Assembly: GCA_964619935.1 (NCBI GenBank)
Contig: CAZUGO010000009.1
Coordinates: 1 to 63,676, forward strand
Reading direction: 5' to 3'
Length of the DNA: 63,676 bases
From: CAZUGO01 sp964619935
GTDB lineage: Bacteria; Planctomycetota; Phycisphaerae; UBA1845; CAIVHJ01
A program made the position numbers and the translations under genes. Numbering within the stretch: position 1 is the first letter of the stretch; each line of letters starts with the position of its first letter. The notes beneath the pieces were generated by a model. It was not told where the DNA came from and ran no database searches. It saw only the letters and a list, made by a program, of their open reading frames with translations. Positions 39,045 through 47,214 of the stretch are shown here, piece after piece.

Positions 39045-39236
39045 CTACGAACTGCCTTCGTCCTTGCCCGCCGGATGCTCAAAGCACCACGTGTGGCACA
39101 TGTCCACAACCTTGGCCACGAGCGGAAGGTCGTCGCGGCCAAAGCTCGTCGTCCGCTCCCACTTCTCGCCGTTCTTATACAGCCGACTGACCTGGACGGT
39201 GTGCCAGGACTTCTCCGTACTGGTAGACCTGGATGG
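39045..39236 (-). pseudogene. Conserved small protein, start missing
   Basis: The frame reads HTVQVSRLYKNGEKWERTTS, then FGRDDLPLVAKVVDMCHTWCFE, a small conserved protein I have seen in planctomycete accessory DNA. No start codon precedes it and the N-terminal 25 or so residues are absent; the upstream DNA belongs to the next gene. Likely a 5' deletion or fusion. Confidence 0.5.
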
Positions 39237-39415
39237 ACCAGCATCTCGCCGAACTCGCCGCCCCAATCGACCCGCACGAAATCCACTCCGCTCATCGGCT
39301 TCAGGCCCACCACGTCGCCGCGAAACTGGGCGACTTCGTAGCCGGCCTGAGCCGAGCGAAGCCACGCTGCTGCGTAGGCAACACGGTCACCAACTCGAAA
39401 CGTCTTCTTCCGCAT
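39230..39415 (-). pseudogene. Small VGDRVAY-type protein, 3' end disrupted
   Basis: MRKKTFRVGDRVAYAAAWLR, then GDVVGLKPMSGVDFVRVDWG and GEMLVHPG form a KOW/SH3-like small beta protein. After VHPG the frame continues into sequence that is read in another frame by the neighbour, so the natural stop has been lost. ATG at 39415 is preceded by AGGAGGCTTC, a strong site. Confidence 0.55.
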
Positions 39416-39479
39416 GAAGCCTCCTTTCAGGCACACAGCGGGCATCGCCCGTGAGCTTCTGGGGTTTGAATCACGGCGG

Positions 39480-39794
39480 TCACATCGTGGCAAACTCCGA
39501 GTCATCACACTCGCCGGCAAGGGCCTGGCGGATAAGGTCGGCAGCACGAGCCACCGTGACCCAACTGCCAAGCGTCAGGCTTTCGACTTGCCGGAGCTTG
39601 CCGCCGCCGAGTTCCTTCACGACGGCATACTCCTGAGCCCCGTCTGGTCCGGTGGCGTCGTTGAGAAACAGGTAGCAAGTGTCGTGAACACGAAACCCGT
39701 TGCAGCCGCACCAGGTTTGCTCGGCGAGCATGGCGGCCATGTCCTCGGGAGACGACACGCCGACCACGCTCCACGTTCTGTCGTTGTGGAGCAT
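39480..39794 (-). CDS. Small hypothetical protein (104 aa)
   Basis: From the ATG at 39794: MLHNDRTWSVVGVSSPEDMA, then TWCGCNGFRVHDTCYLFLND, YAVVKELGGGKLRQVESLTL and TVARAADLIRQALAGE. Folded-protein pattern, no family recognised. Same strand and spacing as the neighbouring small genes, which together look like a transferred accessory patch. Confidence 0.6.
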   Translation of the reverse strand: MLHNDRTWSVVGVSSPEDMAAMLAEQTWCGCNGFRVHDTCYLFLNDATGPDGAQEYAVVKELGGGKLRQVESLTLGSWVTVARAADLIRQALAGECDDSEFATM

Positions 39795-40127
39795 TGCACC
39801 TCCGTTCGGATGGACGGTTTGGAATGAAAACCAGAATGAAGAACGAATGGGCACGCCACGCGGCCCCGAGCTAAGGGCAGGCCCCTAGCTCGAGGCATCT
39901 GTGGCCCGCTCTACCCAAAGGAAGGAAAAAAAAAAGAGCAGACAGTGATGGGAGATATTATTCCGCCCGCATGGGCGACGATACACCTGTGCCCTCGAAA
40001 GGGAAGCACCGTCTGAAGTTGATGCCCCGGGCACAAGCCCGCTTGGACCGGCGCCTTTTCCTTGCTAGCCAGGCGGCACGAGCAGGGGTGCATGTCCGTG
40101 GGCGGCGGTGTCGGTCTTCCGCCGGCC
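39795..40127. other. Intergenic stretch with one imperfect hairpin
   Basis: CGAGCTAAGGG (39867-39877) pairs with CCCCTAGCTCG (39882-39892) with one mismatch and no T-run. A purine run AAGGAAGGAAAAAAAAAAG follows near 39920. No gene is supported. Confidence 0.45.
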
Positions 40128-41150
40128 CTACTGGAGTACCTTTTCGTAGAGGTTCAGGTACTCATGACCGAGCCGCTCCCAGGCGTAGCGCTCCTGGGTG
40201 AGTTCGCGCCCGCAATGGCCCATCAGATCGAGTTCGGCCGCACTGCACTCGAAGGCTTTCTGCAAGGCCCGGTGCAGTTCGACCCGCTTGGCGGGCACCA
40301 CCCAACCAGCTTTGCGCAGCGGCACGTCCGGCAGATTACACCCGGGCGAGATCAGCACCGGCTTGCCGCGGGCCAGGGCCATCAGCGGCCCGACCGGACA
40401 GGTCTCACCGGCGCTGGGCGCCACCACCAGAGTCGCTTGCTGAAGCAACCGTTCAATGGTCGCAGCGTCGGCGTCGCCGATCACCGTCACACGATCGGCA
40501 AACCCTTGGCGGCGGATGCCGGCCTGGATGGCCGGTGTCCAGTGTTTGTCCTCGGTGCCGGCCAACACCAACCGGCAGTCGTCGAAGGTGTCGGCCAACA
40601 AAGCCGCCGCCTTCAGAAATGGAACGATCCCTTCACTGGGATGCAGTGGGCCGAGAAACAGCAGCGTGCGCAGCCCGTCGGCTGGATGGTGGGAAGTCCG
40701 GGGCAGCGGATCGACCCCCAGAGGCAAGACCTTGACCCGGCGATTGACCGTGCTCTTGAGATGCCCGGATTCCATTTCGCTGAGGGCGTGCAGGCACCAG
40801 GCCCGCCGCAGGAGTTTGCGCCGCGCGGCCGACGGACCCCATGGCCGGGGCCAGCCGCGCCGCCGGAACGGCCGCGGCATGGTCATGGCATAGGTCGACA
40901 CGACGTAGCTGCCCGGGCGGCGTTTCAGCAGGGACCAGGCGATCGTGCACGTCCAGTCCGATACGCCGTGCACGTGAACGATGTCGGCTCGGGCGACCGC
41001 CGACAGCCCGCGGTCCAACGATTCGGGAGCGATGATCTCGACTTCCCAACCCCGGCTTCGCTGAAACGCGAACAGCCCCGGCAGGACGCAACACGGATGC
41101 CCGGCGATGGGCTGCTGCGAGTCGAGCAGGTGGGTGATACAGCGACCCAT
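40128..41150 (-). CDS. Glycosyltransferase family 4 (GT-B)
   Basis: 340 aa from the ATG at 41150, which has GGAG 9 nt upstream; an in-frame GTG at 41210 is an alternative. GT-B signs: RADIVHVHGVSDWT in the N-terminal Rossmann, RVKVLPLGVDPLP at the linker, LLFLGPLHPSEGIVPFLKA, then VVAPSAGETCPVGPLMALA (the donor-binding E(x7)E-like loop). The N-terminal domain is short for the family, hinting at truncation. It follows ftsY on the same strand. Confidence 0.88.
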   Translation of the reverse strand: MGRCITHLLDSQQPIAGHPCCVLPGLFAFQRSRGWEVEIIAPESLDRGLSAVARADIVHVHGVSDWTCTIAWSLLKRRPGSYVVSTYAMTMPRPFRRRGWPRPWGPSAARRKLLRRAWCLHALSEMESGHLKSTVNRRVKVLPLGVDPLPRTSHHPADGLRTLLFLGPLHPSEGIVPFLKAAALLADTFDDCRLVLAGTEDKHWTPAIQAGIRRQGFADRVTVIGDADAATIERLLQQATLVVAPSAGETCPVGPLMALARGKPVLISPGCNLPDVPLRKAGWVVPAKRVELHRALQKAFECSAAELDLMGHCGRELTQERYAWERLGHEYLNLYEKVLQ

Positions 41151-41226
41151 CGGTCCACACTCCGCAATCCCGAATCGCCACCAGCCGCAGTCGCCGGACG
41201 ACGCCCACACCCGGGCAAACCACCAC

Positions 41227-42147
41227 CTACGGACTCGATGAGAACAGCGCGCCGATAAACTGCTCGGGATCAAAAGGCTCGATGTCGTCCGGCGTTTCAC
41301 CCAGGCCCACGAATTTGACCGGCACACCCAACTGGTTGCGGATTCCCACGACCACGCCGCCCTTGGCCGACCCATCGAGCTTCGCCAGAAAAATGCCGGA
41401 GACGGCGACGTGCGCGCCGTAGATCTTGGCCTGATTGATGGCGTTCTGCCCGATGGTGGCGTCCAGCACCAGCAGCACCTCGTGCGGAGCACCTTCGATC
41501 TTCCGCTCGATGACCCGCCGGATCTTGCCCAATTCGCGCATCAGATGGTCCTGGGTGTGCAGCCGGCCGGCGGTATCCACAATGAGCACATCCACCTGGC
41601 GGGCGAGTGCCGCTTCGCAGGCGTCGTAGGCCACGGCCCCGGGATCGGAACCCTGATCGTGCTTGATCACCGGAACGCCGATGCGCTCCGCCCAGATGGA
41701 CAGCTGATGCACCGCGGCGGCCCGGAAGGTGTCGCAGGCCGCCAGCATCACCCGATCTCCCCGGACGGTCAGGTACTTGGCCAGCTTGGCGATGCTGGTG
41801 GTCTTGCCGGAGCCGTTGACCCCGGTGACCAGCACCACCGTCGGGCCGCTGGGCGCCCGGATCAAGGCCCGATCGTCCGCCGGCCAATGGTTCAGCAAGT
41901 CCTGCTGCAAGTAGGGCACGATCTGGTCGGTCGCCGTGATCTTGCCCTGCTTCCAGGCTTCGCGGAGATCCTGGACCAGGCCGCCCACCACCGCCGGCCC
42001 CATGTCGGCGGCCAGCATCAGGGATTCCAACCGCTCGAGAACGTTGGTATCGATGGCCGCCCCGCCGGTCAGGATGGTCCTGAAGCCCTCGGCCAAACGG
42101 TCGCGGGTGCGGCTCAGTCCCTTCTTGAAGCGGTCGAACAATCCCAT
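41227..42147 (-). CDS. ftsY: Signal recognition particle receptor FtsY
   Basis: 306 aa: N domain, then G domain with P-loop GVNGSGKTTSIAKLA, DTFRAAAVHQL, DTAGRLHTQDHLMREL, TKLDG-type motif as AKLDGSAKGG, and GLGETPDDIEPFD. It has no acidic A domain, as in many bacteria outside Enterobacteria. It docks SRP-bound ribosomes at the membrane. Order ribH-nusB-ftsY is on one strand with short gaps. Confidence 0.97.
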   Translation of the reverse strand: MGLFDRFKKGLSRTRDRLAEGFRTILTGGAAIDTNVLERLESLMLAADMGPAVVGGLVQDLREAWKQGKITATDQIVPYLQQDLLNHWPADDRALIRAPSGPTVVLVTGVNGSGKTTSIAKLAKYLTVRGDRVMLAACDTFRAAAVHQLSIWAERIGVPVIKHDQGSDPGAVAYDACEAALARQVDVLIVDTAGRLHTQDHLMRELGKIRRVIERKIEGAPHEVLLVLDATIGQNAINQAKIYGAHVAVSGIFLAKLDGSAKGGVVVGIRNQLGVPVKFVGLGETPDDIEPFDPEQFIGALFSSSP

Positions 42148-42163
42148 GGAGGCGACTTTCTCG

Positions 42164-42604
42164 TCAGTTCGAATTATTGTGCTTTTTCCAGATCGCGTCC
42201 AGCAGCCCGTTCACAAACTGAGACGACTCGGCCGTCCCGAAGGACTTGGCCAGCTCCACCGCTTCGTTGATCACCACTCGAGGCGGGTCTTTGAGGTACA
42301 ACAGCTCGCAGACCGCCAGGCGGAGGATGGCGCGATCGATCGGCGGCATGCGCGGTATCTCCCAGTGCTCGGAAACGTCGGCCAACTGCTGATCGATGGC
42401 CGCGCGGTGCGCGGACCAGGCGCGGATTCGAGCCCGAACGAAGTCTTCGCCGGCGGCGCTCAGTTCCCGATCGGTGATAAAGGAATCGAGTTGGGCGTAG
42501 TAATCGTCCCCCTGAGCATCCAGCTGAAACAGCGTCTGAATGGTGATGATGCGCAGTTCGCGGCGATTCACCGTGGTGACCCCGGATCCAACAAGGATTG
42601 CCAT
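42164..42604 (-). CDS. nusB: Transcription antitermination factor NusB
   Basis: 146 aa to ATG 42604; the GTG at 42571, giving (M)NRRELRIITIQTLFQLD, may be the true start since NusB proteins begin at this point. All-helical; the late AILRLAVCELLYLKDPPRVV and INEAVELAKSFGTAESSQFV blocks are diagnostic. It binds boxA RNA with S10 for rRNA antitermination. Directly upstream of ftsY and downstream of ribH. Confidence 0.95.
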   Translation of the reverse strand: MAILVGSGVTTVNRRELRIITIQTLFQLDAQGDDYYAQLDSFITDRELSAAGEDFVRARIRAWSAHRAAIDQQLADVSEHWEIPRMPPIDRAILRLAVCELLYLKDPPRVVINEAVELAKSFGTAESSQFVNGLLDAIWKKHNNSN

Positions 42605-42652
42605 GCGGCCCCCGGGGCCTGCGCATCAGCCTCCGACAAGCCCGACCGATCC

Positions 42653-43135
42653 CTACAATTGCGGCTGGCCATCGATGCACCGCAGGAGGTTGACCATCTC
42701 GATAGCGGCCAAGGCGGCATCCGCACCCTTGTTGCCGTTCTTGGTACCGGCGCGCTCCACGGCCTGCTCAATGGTGTGCGTGGTCAGCACGCCGAACGCC
42801 AGCGGCGTCTTGGTATCCAGCGCCACTTGCGACAGACCCCGGGTGACCGCCTGACAAATCTGGTCGAAGTGCGGGGTCGCCCCGCGAATCACGCAACCCA
42901 GGGCGATGATGGCGTCCACCTTACCGCCGTCCGCCAGCCGCCGGGCCGCCAAGGGCAACTCAAAGGCCCCCGGCACCCACACCTCGATGATGTGTTCGGC
43001 GGCAGCGCCATGCCGTCGCAAGGTATCGACGGCGGCATCTCTCAGCCGAGCGGTGATGAAGTCATTGAAGCGGCTGACCAGCACTGCGAAGCGCTGCTGG
43101 CGAACCACCAGATCACCTGTGATTTGATTCGGCAT
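42653..43135 (-). CDS. ribH: 6,7-dimethyl-8-ribityllumazine synthase
   Basis: 160 aa. Joins 5-amino-6-ribitylamino-uracil with dihydroxybutanone phosphate in riboflavin synthesis. Motifs: FAVLVSRFNDFIT, WVPGAFELPLAARRLA, ALGCVIRGATPHFD, and PLAFGVLTTHTIEQA with the NKGADAALAAIEM end. The catalytic His is in TPHFD. Neighbour of nusB, a conserved pairing. Confidence 0.97.
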   Translation of the reverse strand: MPNQITGDLVVRQQRFAVLVSRFNDFITARLRDAAVDTLRRHGAAAEHIIEVWVPGAFELPLAARRLADGGKVDAIIALGCVIRGATPHFDQICQAVTRGLSQVALDTKTPLAFGVLTTHTIEQAVERAGTKNGNKGADAALAAIEMVNLLRCIDGQPQL

Positions 43136-43222
43136 GGTCAGGTCCGCGACGGCCGGCCGGCCAGTAAGATCAATTCCATCAACCGGTTAGCCTGCTGAGG
43201 ATAAACCAATGGCACGCCCGGG

Positions 43223-43756
43223 TCAATCACCGGTGGGTTCGTCGAGGTAGGGTTGCAGTAACAGCTCGAGCTCGATTTCGTCGTGTATCGGCAAGCCGTT
43301 GAGACCGAACTCCGGGACTTCCGGCTTGAGCCCGCCCCGGCGCGCCAGGGTCACCGCATCGCGATAGACCGCCACCAGCCGAAACCCCATTCGCTGGTAG
43401 AACCCCAGGGACTTGAGGTTGTCGTTGGTGGTGGTCAGCCAGACCCGCCGAACCCGGCGGCGGCGGGCCTCGGCGATGACCCGCAACACCAGCGAAGAAC
43501 CGATTCCCAGACCCGGCGCCAGGCTGTTCAACGTGATCATCAGCAGGGCGTCGCCCTCCTGCCGGAAGGTGGCCAGCCCCACCAGATTCCCGTGATGACG
43601 GACCACGAAGCCCTCATCCTGATGCGGGTAGTAACGGGTGTCACGGACACAAACGTAAGGCGCATGCCAGTGCTGCTGCACGAAGGTCTGGACCTCGTTG
43701 CGGTCGGAATCTCGCAGCGTCGTCATGACGGTCATGGCCGCCGAACCATCGTCCAC
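43223..43756 (-). CDS. GNAT-family N-acetyltransferase
   Basis: 177 aa from GTG 43756 (ATG 43735 is an alternative start; neither has a strong ribosome-binding site). The acetyl-CoA loop is LAPGLGIGSSLVLRVIAEA, followed by VRRVWLTTTNDNLKSLGFYQ with the GFYQRMGF end typical of GNATs. Substrate unknown. It lies 87 bp upstream of ribH and divergent from aceE. Confidence 0.9.
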   Translation of the reverse strand: MDDGSAAMTVMTTLRDSDRNEVQTFVQQHWHAPYVCVRDTRYYPHQDEGFVVRHHGNLVGLATFRQEGDALLMITLNSLAPGLGIGSSLVLRVIAEARRRRVRRVWLTTTNDNLKSLGFYQRMGFRLVAVYRDAVTLARRGGLKPEVPEFGLNGLPIHDEIELELLLQPYLDEPTGD

Positions 43757-43958
43757 GATACCTATCGCTCACTCGGAGAATGACATACGATTTCACTATA
43801 GCCAACCGCCCCGGGACTGTACAGATCGGCGACGCGTCCGCCGAGGGCCTGCTCAACCGGCCGGCAGCGCTTCCCGATGGCGGTCTTGAGCATGCCGCCC
43901 GGCAGGCCATTCATATTGAGTATTGGGCAGGATTCGGAGGGTGTGTTATTCTTTGCTT

Positions 43959-46628
43959 ATGAACGCCCCTCAGCGAATCAACGTCGATCCCGATCCGCAG
44001 GAAACCTCGGAGTGGCTGGAGTCCTTCGACGCCGTGGTCCAGCGCGGCGGTCCGGAGCGGGCCCAGTTTCTGCTCAGGAAGCTGGTCGATCGCGGGCACC
44101 GCGACGGCGCCGTCATGCCGTTTACCGCCAACACGCCGTACATCAACACCATCCCAATCGACAAGCAGCCGCCCTACCCGGGCGACCGCGAACTGGAACG
44201 CAAGATCAAGAGCATCATTCGCTGGAATGCAATGGCCATGGTGGTACGGGCCAACCGCCAGGCGGAAGGCATCGGCGGACACATCTCCACCTACGCCTCG
44301 GCCGCGACGCTCTACGAAGTGGCCTTCAACCACTACTTTCGCGGCCCCGACGCCGACGGCAACGGTGATCAGATTTACTTCCAAGGTCACGCCTCGCCGG
44401 GCATCTACGCCCGGGCCTACCTGGAAGGCCGCATCACCACCCAGCAAATGCAGAACTTCCGCCGCGAACTGCAACGCGGCGGCGGCCTGACCTCTTACCC
44501 GCATCCCTGGCTGATGCCGAACTTCTGGCAGTTCCCGACGGTGTCGATGGGACTGGGCTCGATCAGCGCCATCTATCAAGCCCGCTTCAACGAATACCTG
44601 CACGATCGCGGGATCTGTGACACCCGTCCCTGCAAGGTTTGGGCCTTCCTGGGCGACGGCGAGATGGACGAACCCGAGACCCTGGGTGCCATCACCCTGG
44701 CGTCTCGCGAGAAACTTGAGAATTTGATCTTCGTGGTCAACTGCAACCTGCAGCGCCTGGACGGTCCGGTGCGCGGCAACGGCAAGATCATCCAGGAACT
44801 GGAGGCCGCCTTTCGCGGCGCCGGCTGGAACGTCATCAAGGTCATCTGGGGCAGCAGTTGGGACCCGCTGCTGGAGGCCGACGATTCCGGTCTGCTGGTG
44901 CAGCGCATGGGCGAGGTCATCGACGGCGAATACCAGAAGTACAGCGTCAGCGACGGCGGCTACGTGCGCGCCCATTTCTTCGGCAAGTATCCGGAGCTGC
45001 TCGCACTGGCCAAACCCTATACCGACGAGCAACTCTACAAGTTGCGACGCGGCGGCCACGACCCGATCAAGGTCAATGCGGCCTATGCCAAGGCCGTGCG
45101 GCACCGCGGTTCGCCGACCGTCATCCTGGCCAAGACCATCAAGGGGTACGGTCTGGGCGAAGCCGGCGAAGGGCGAAACATCACCCATCAGCAAAAGAAG
45201 CTCCACGAAGAGGAACTGCGCCGCTTTCGCGACCGCTTCGACATCCCCATCACCGACGACAACCTCGCCGACGCCCCGTTCTACCGGCCCGCCGAGGACA
45301 GTGACCTGATCCGCTACCTGCTCGACCGGCGGTCCGAGGCCGGCGGGTTCGTTCCCAGCCGCACCGTGCTGAGCAAAGCGCTGCAGGCGCCGAGGCTGGA
45401 CACCTTCAAGGAATTCACCGAGGGCAGCGGGGATCGGCCGGCGTCCACGACCATGGCCTTCGTCCGCATGCTGGCCCGCCTGATGGACGATTCCGAGATC
45501 GGCAAGTTGATCGTGCCAATCGTTCCCGACGAAGCCCGGACCTTCGGGCTGGACGCCCTGTTCCGCAAGTACGGCATCTACGCCCACATGGGCCAGCTCT
45601 ACGAACCTGTGGACTCCCACCTGCTGCTGTATTACCGTGAGGCCACCGACGGCCAGATTCTGGAGGAAGGCATCACCGAGGCCGGTTCCATGGCCTCGTT
45701 CACCGCCGCCGGTACCGCCTATGCCACCCACGCCATCAACACCATCCCCTTCTTCCTGTTTTACTCGATGTTCGGCTTTCAACGCATCGGCGACAGCATC
45801 TGGGCCGCCGCCGACAACCAGGCCAAGGGGTTCTTGATCGGGTGCACCGCCGGGCGGACCACCCTGGCCGGCGAGGGACTGCAACACCAGGACGGCCACA
45901 GCTTGCTGCTGGCTTCCGCCGTGCCCAATTGCATCTCGTACGATCCGGCTTTCGCCTACGAAATCGCCATCATCGTGCAGGACGGCATCAAGCGGATGTA
46001 CCAGGACCGGGAGAACGTCTTCTATTACATCACCCTGGAAAATGAACCGTACCCCCAGAGGCCCATGATTGCCGGCTGCGGGCCCGATGTGCTGCGGGGC
46101 ATGTATCGACTGCGGCCGGCTGGCGGCGGCGCCCCCATCATTCACCTGTTGGGCAGCGGGGCGATCTTGAACCAGGTCATCCAGGCCCAGGACTGGCTCG
46201 CGGAACACTTCGATATCCCCGCCGATGTCTGGAGCGTCACCAGCTACACCCAGCTGAAGCGCGATGCGATGGCCGCCGAGCGCCACAACCTCCGACATCC
46301 CGGGCAGGCGGCCGAACCCTGCCACCTGTTGCAGCAACTGGGCGGTGACGACTGCCCGATCATCGCCGCCTCCGACTACGTCCGGGCCCTGCCCGACCAA
46401 GTCGCCCCCTGGCTGGGCGGCCGACTGACCAGCCTGGGCACCGACGGTTTCGGCCGCAGCGACACCCGAGAGGCCTTGCGAGCCCACTTCGAGGTGGATG
46501 CAGCCAACGTCAGCCTGGCCGCGGTCAGCGCCCTGGAGCAGCGCGGGGCGCTGCCCAAAGGATCCGTGCGCAAGGCGGTCACCGCACTGGACATCAACCT
46601 CGACAAACCCGATCCGGCAACGTCATGA
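43959..46628 (+). CDS. aceE: Pyruvate dehydrogenase E1 component, homodimeric type
   Basis: 889 aa, matching the usual length. The start MNAPQRINVDPDPQETSEWL at 43959 fits E. coli-type AceE. ThDP-binding is shown by GDGEMDEPE and FVVNCNLQRLDGPVRGN; other signatures are AMAMVVRANRQ, GHISTYASAA, KTIKGYGLGEAGEGRN and AGRTTLAGEGLQHQDGHS. It decarboxylates pyruvate and loads the acetyl group on lipoyl-E2. E2 and E3 genes are not in the window, so the complex is encoded at separate loci. Confidence 0.97.
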   Translation: MNAPQRINVDPDPQETSEWLESFDAVVQRGGPERAQFLLRKLVDRGHRDGAVMPFTANTPYINTIPIDKQPPYPGDRELERKIKSIIRWNAMAMVVRANRQAEGIGGHISTYASAATLYEVAFNHYFRGPDADGNGDQIYFQGHASPGIYARAYLEGRITTQQMQNFRRELQRGGGLTSYPHPWLMPNFWQFPTVSMGLGSISAIYQARFNEYLHDRGICDTRPCKVWAFLGDGEMDEPETLGAITLASREKLENLIFVVNCNLQRLDGPVRGNGKIIQELEAAFRGAGWNVIKVIWGSSWDPLLEADDSGLLVQRMGEVIDGEYQKYSVSDGGYVRAHFFGKYPELLALAKPYTDEQLYKLRRGGHDPIKVNAAYAKAVRHRGSPTVILAKTIKGYGLGEAGEGRNITHQQKKLHEEELRRFRDRFDIPITDDNLADAPFYRPAEDSDLIRYLLDRRSEAGGFVPSRTVLSKALQAPRLDTFKEFTEGSGDRPASTTMAFVRMLARLMDDSEIGKLIVPIVPDEARTFGLDALFRKYGIYAHMGQLYEPVDSHLLLYYREATDGQILEEGITEAGSMASFTAAGTAYATHAINTIPFFLFYSMFGFQRIGDSIWAAADNQAKGFLIGCTAGRTTLAGEGLQHQDGHSLLLASAVPNCISYDPAFAYEIAIIVQDGIKRMYQDRENVFYYITLENEPYPQRPMIAGCGPDVLRGMYRLRPAGGGAPIIHLLGSGAILNQVIQAQDWLAEHFDIPADVWSVTSYTQLKRDAMAAERHNLRHPGQAAEPCHLLQQLGGDDCPIIAASDYVRALPDQVAPWLGGRLTSLGTDGFGRSDTREALRAHFEVDAANVSLAAVSALEQRGALPKGSVRKAVTALDINLDKPDPATS

Positions 46629-46668
46629 CCGCGCATCCGCCGAAGGCCCTTCATCTCTGAGTATCGCC

Positions 46669-47214
46669 ATGGACCCAATCCAGGAGCACCACCCCCACGG
46701 ACGCAAGGGCGGACGGGGTCTCCGCCCCTGGCTGCTGATCCCCAAGGTCATCTGCGTCGCCGTCTTTCTGGGCAGCTACAGCTCGGCCACGCTGCTGTGG
46801 TTCTACTTTCGAGGCGGGGCTTCGGCAGGCACGCTGTGGCCGATCGAGGGCGTCTCGCTGATCTTCCGCTGGTTGGTCATTCCCAGCCTGAGCGCCACCT
46901 TGCTGTTTGGCGGGTTGTTGCTCTTGCAATACCCGGGCGTGTTCATCCGCCGCCGTTGGTTGCAGGTCAAACTGCTGCTGGTGGCCGTCCTGTTGCCGAT
47001 CCTGCACTTTGCCGCGCGGCGCGCGTTCCTGGAAGTCAAGCGCGGGTTCCTGGATGACGGCCTGCCGTTCGACCACGCCGCCATGCAATCCCCCTGTCTG
47101 CGGTTCAGCGTGCTGTTGCCGGCAGGGTTGCTGACCATCCTGCTGCTGGTTTTCATGGGCCGCTACAAGCCGCGGTTGGACCAGACGCCCCAACCGCTCC
47201 GCCGGCGGTCATGA
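46669..47214 (+). CDS. Four-helix membrane protein of unknown function
   Basis: 181 aa from the ATG at 46669, 40 bp after aceE. Helices near residues 25-45, 65-90, 100-115 and 145-165 (VLLPAGLLTILLLVFMGRYKP). The N-terminus is His/Gly rich. Topology resembles small DUF2269/CopD-like proteins but no motif proves it. The last 6 bp overlap the convergent OPT gene. Confidence 0.7.
   Translation: MDPIQEHHPHGRKGGRGLRPWLLIPKVICVAVFLGSYSSATLLWFYFRGGASAGTLWPIEGVSLIFRWLVIPSLSATLLFGGLLLLQYPGVFIRRRWLQVKLLLVAVLLPILHFAARRAFLEVKRGFLDDGLPFDHAAMQSPCLRFSVLLPAGLLTILLLVFMGRYKPRLDQTPQPLRRRS

Noticed and set aside
43911..46487. 858-aa minus-strand ORF opposite aceE
   Set aside because: Shadow of aceE, whose ThDP motifs are unmistakable; the reverse frame has no recognisable domain.
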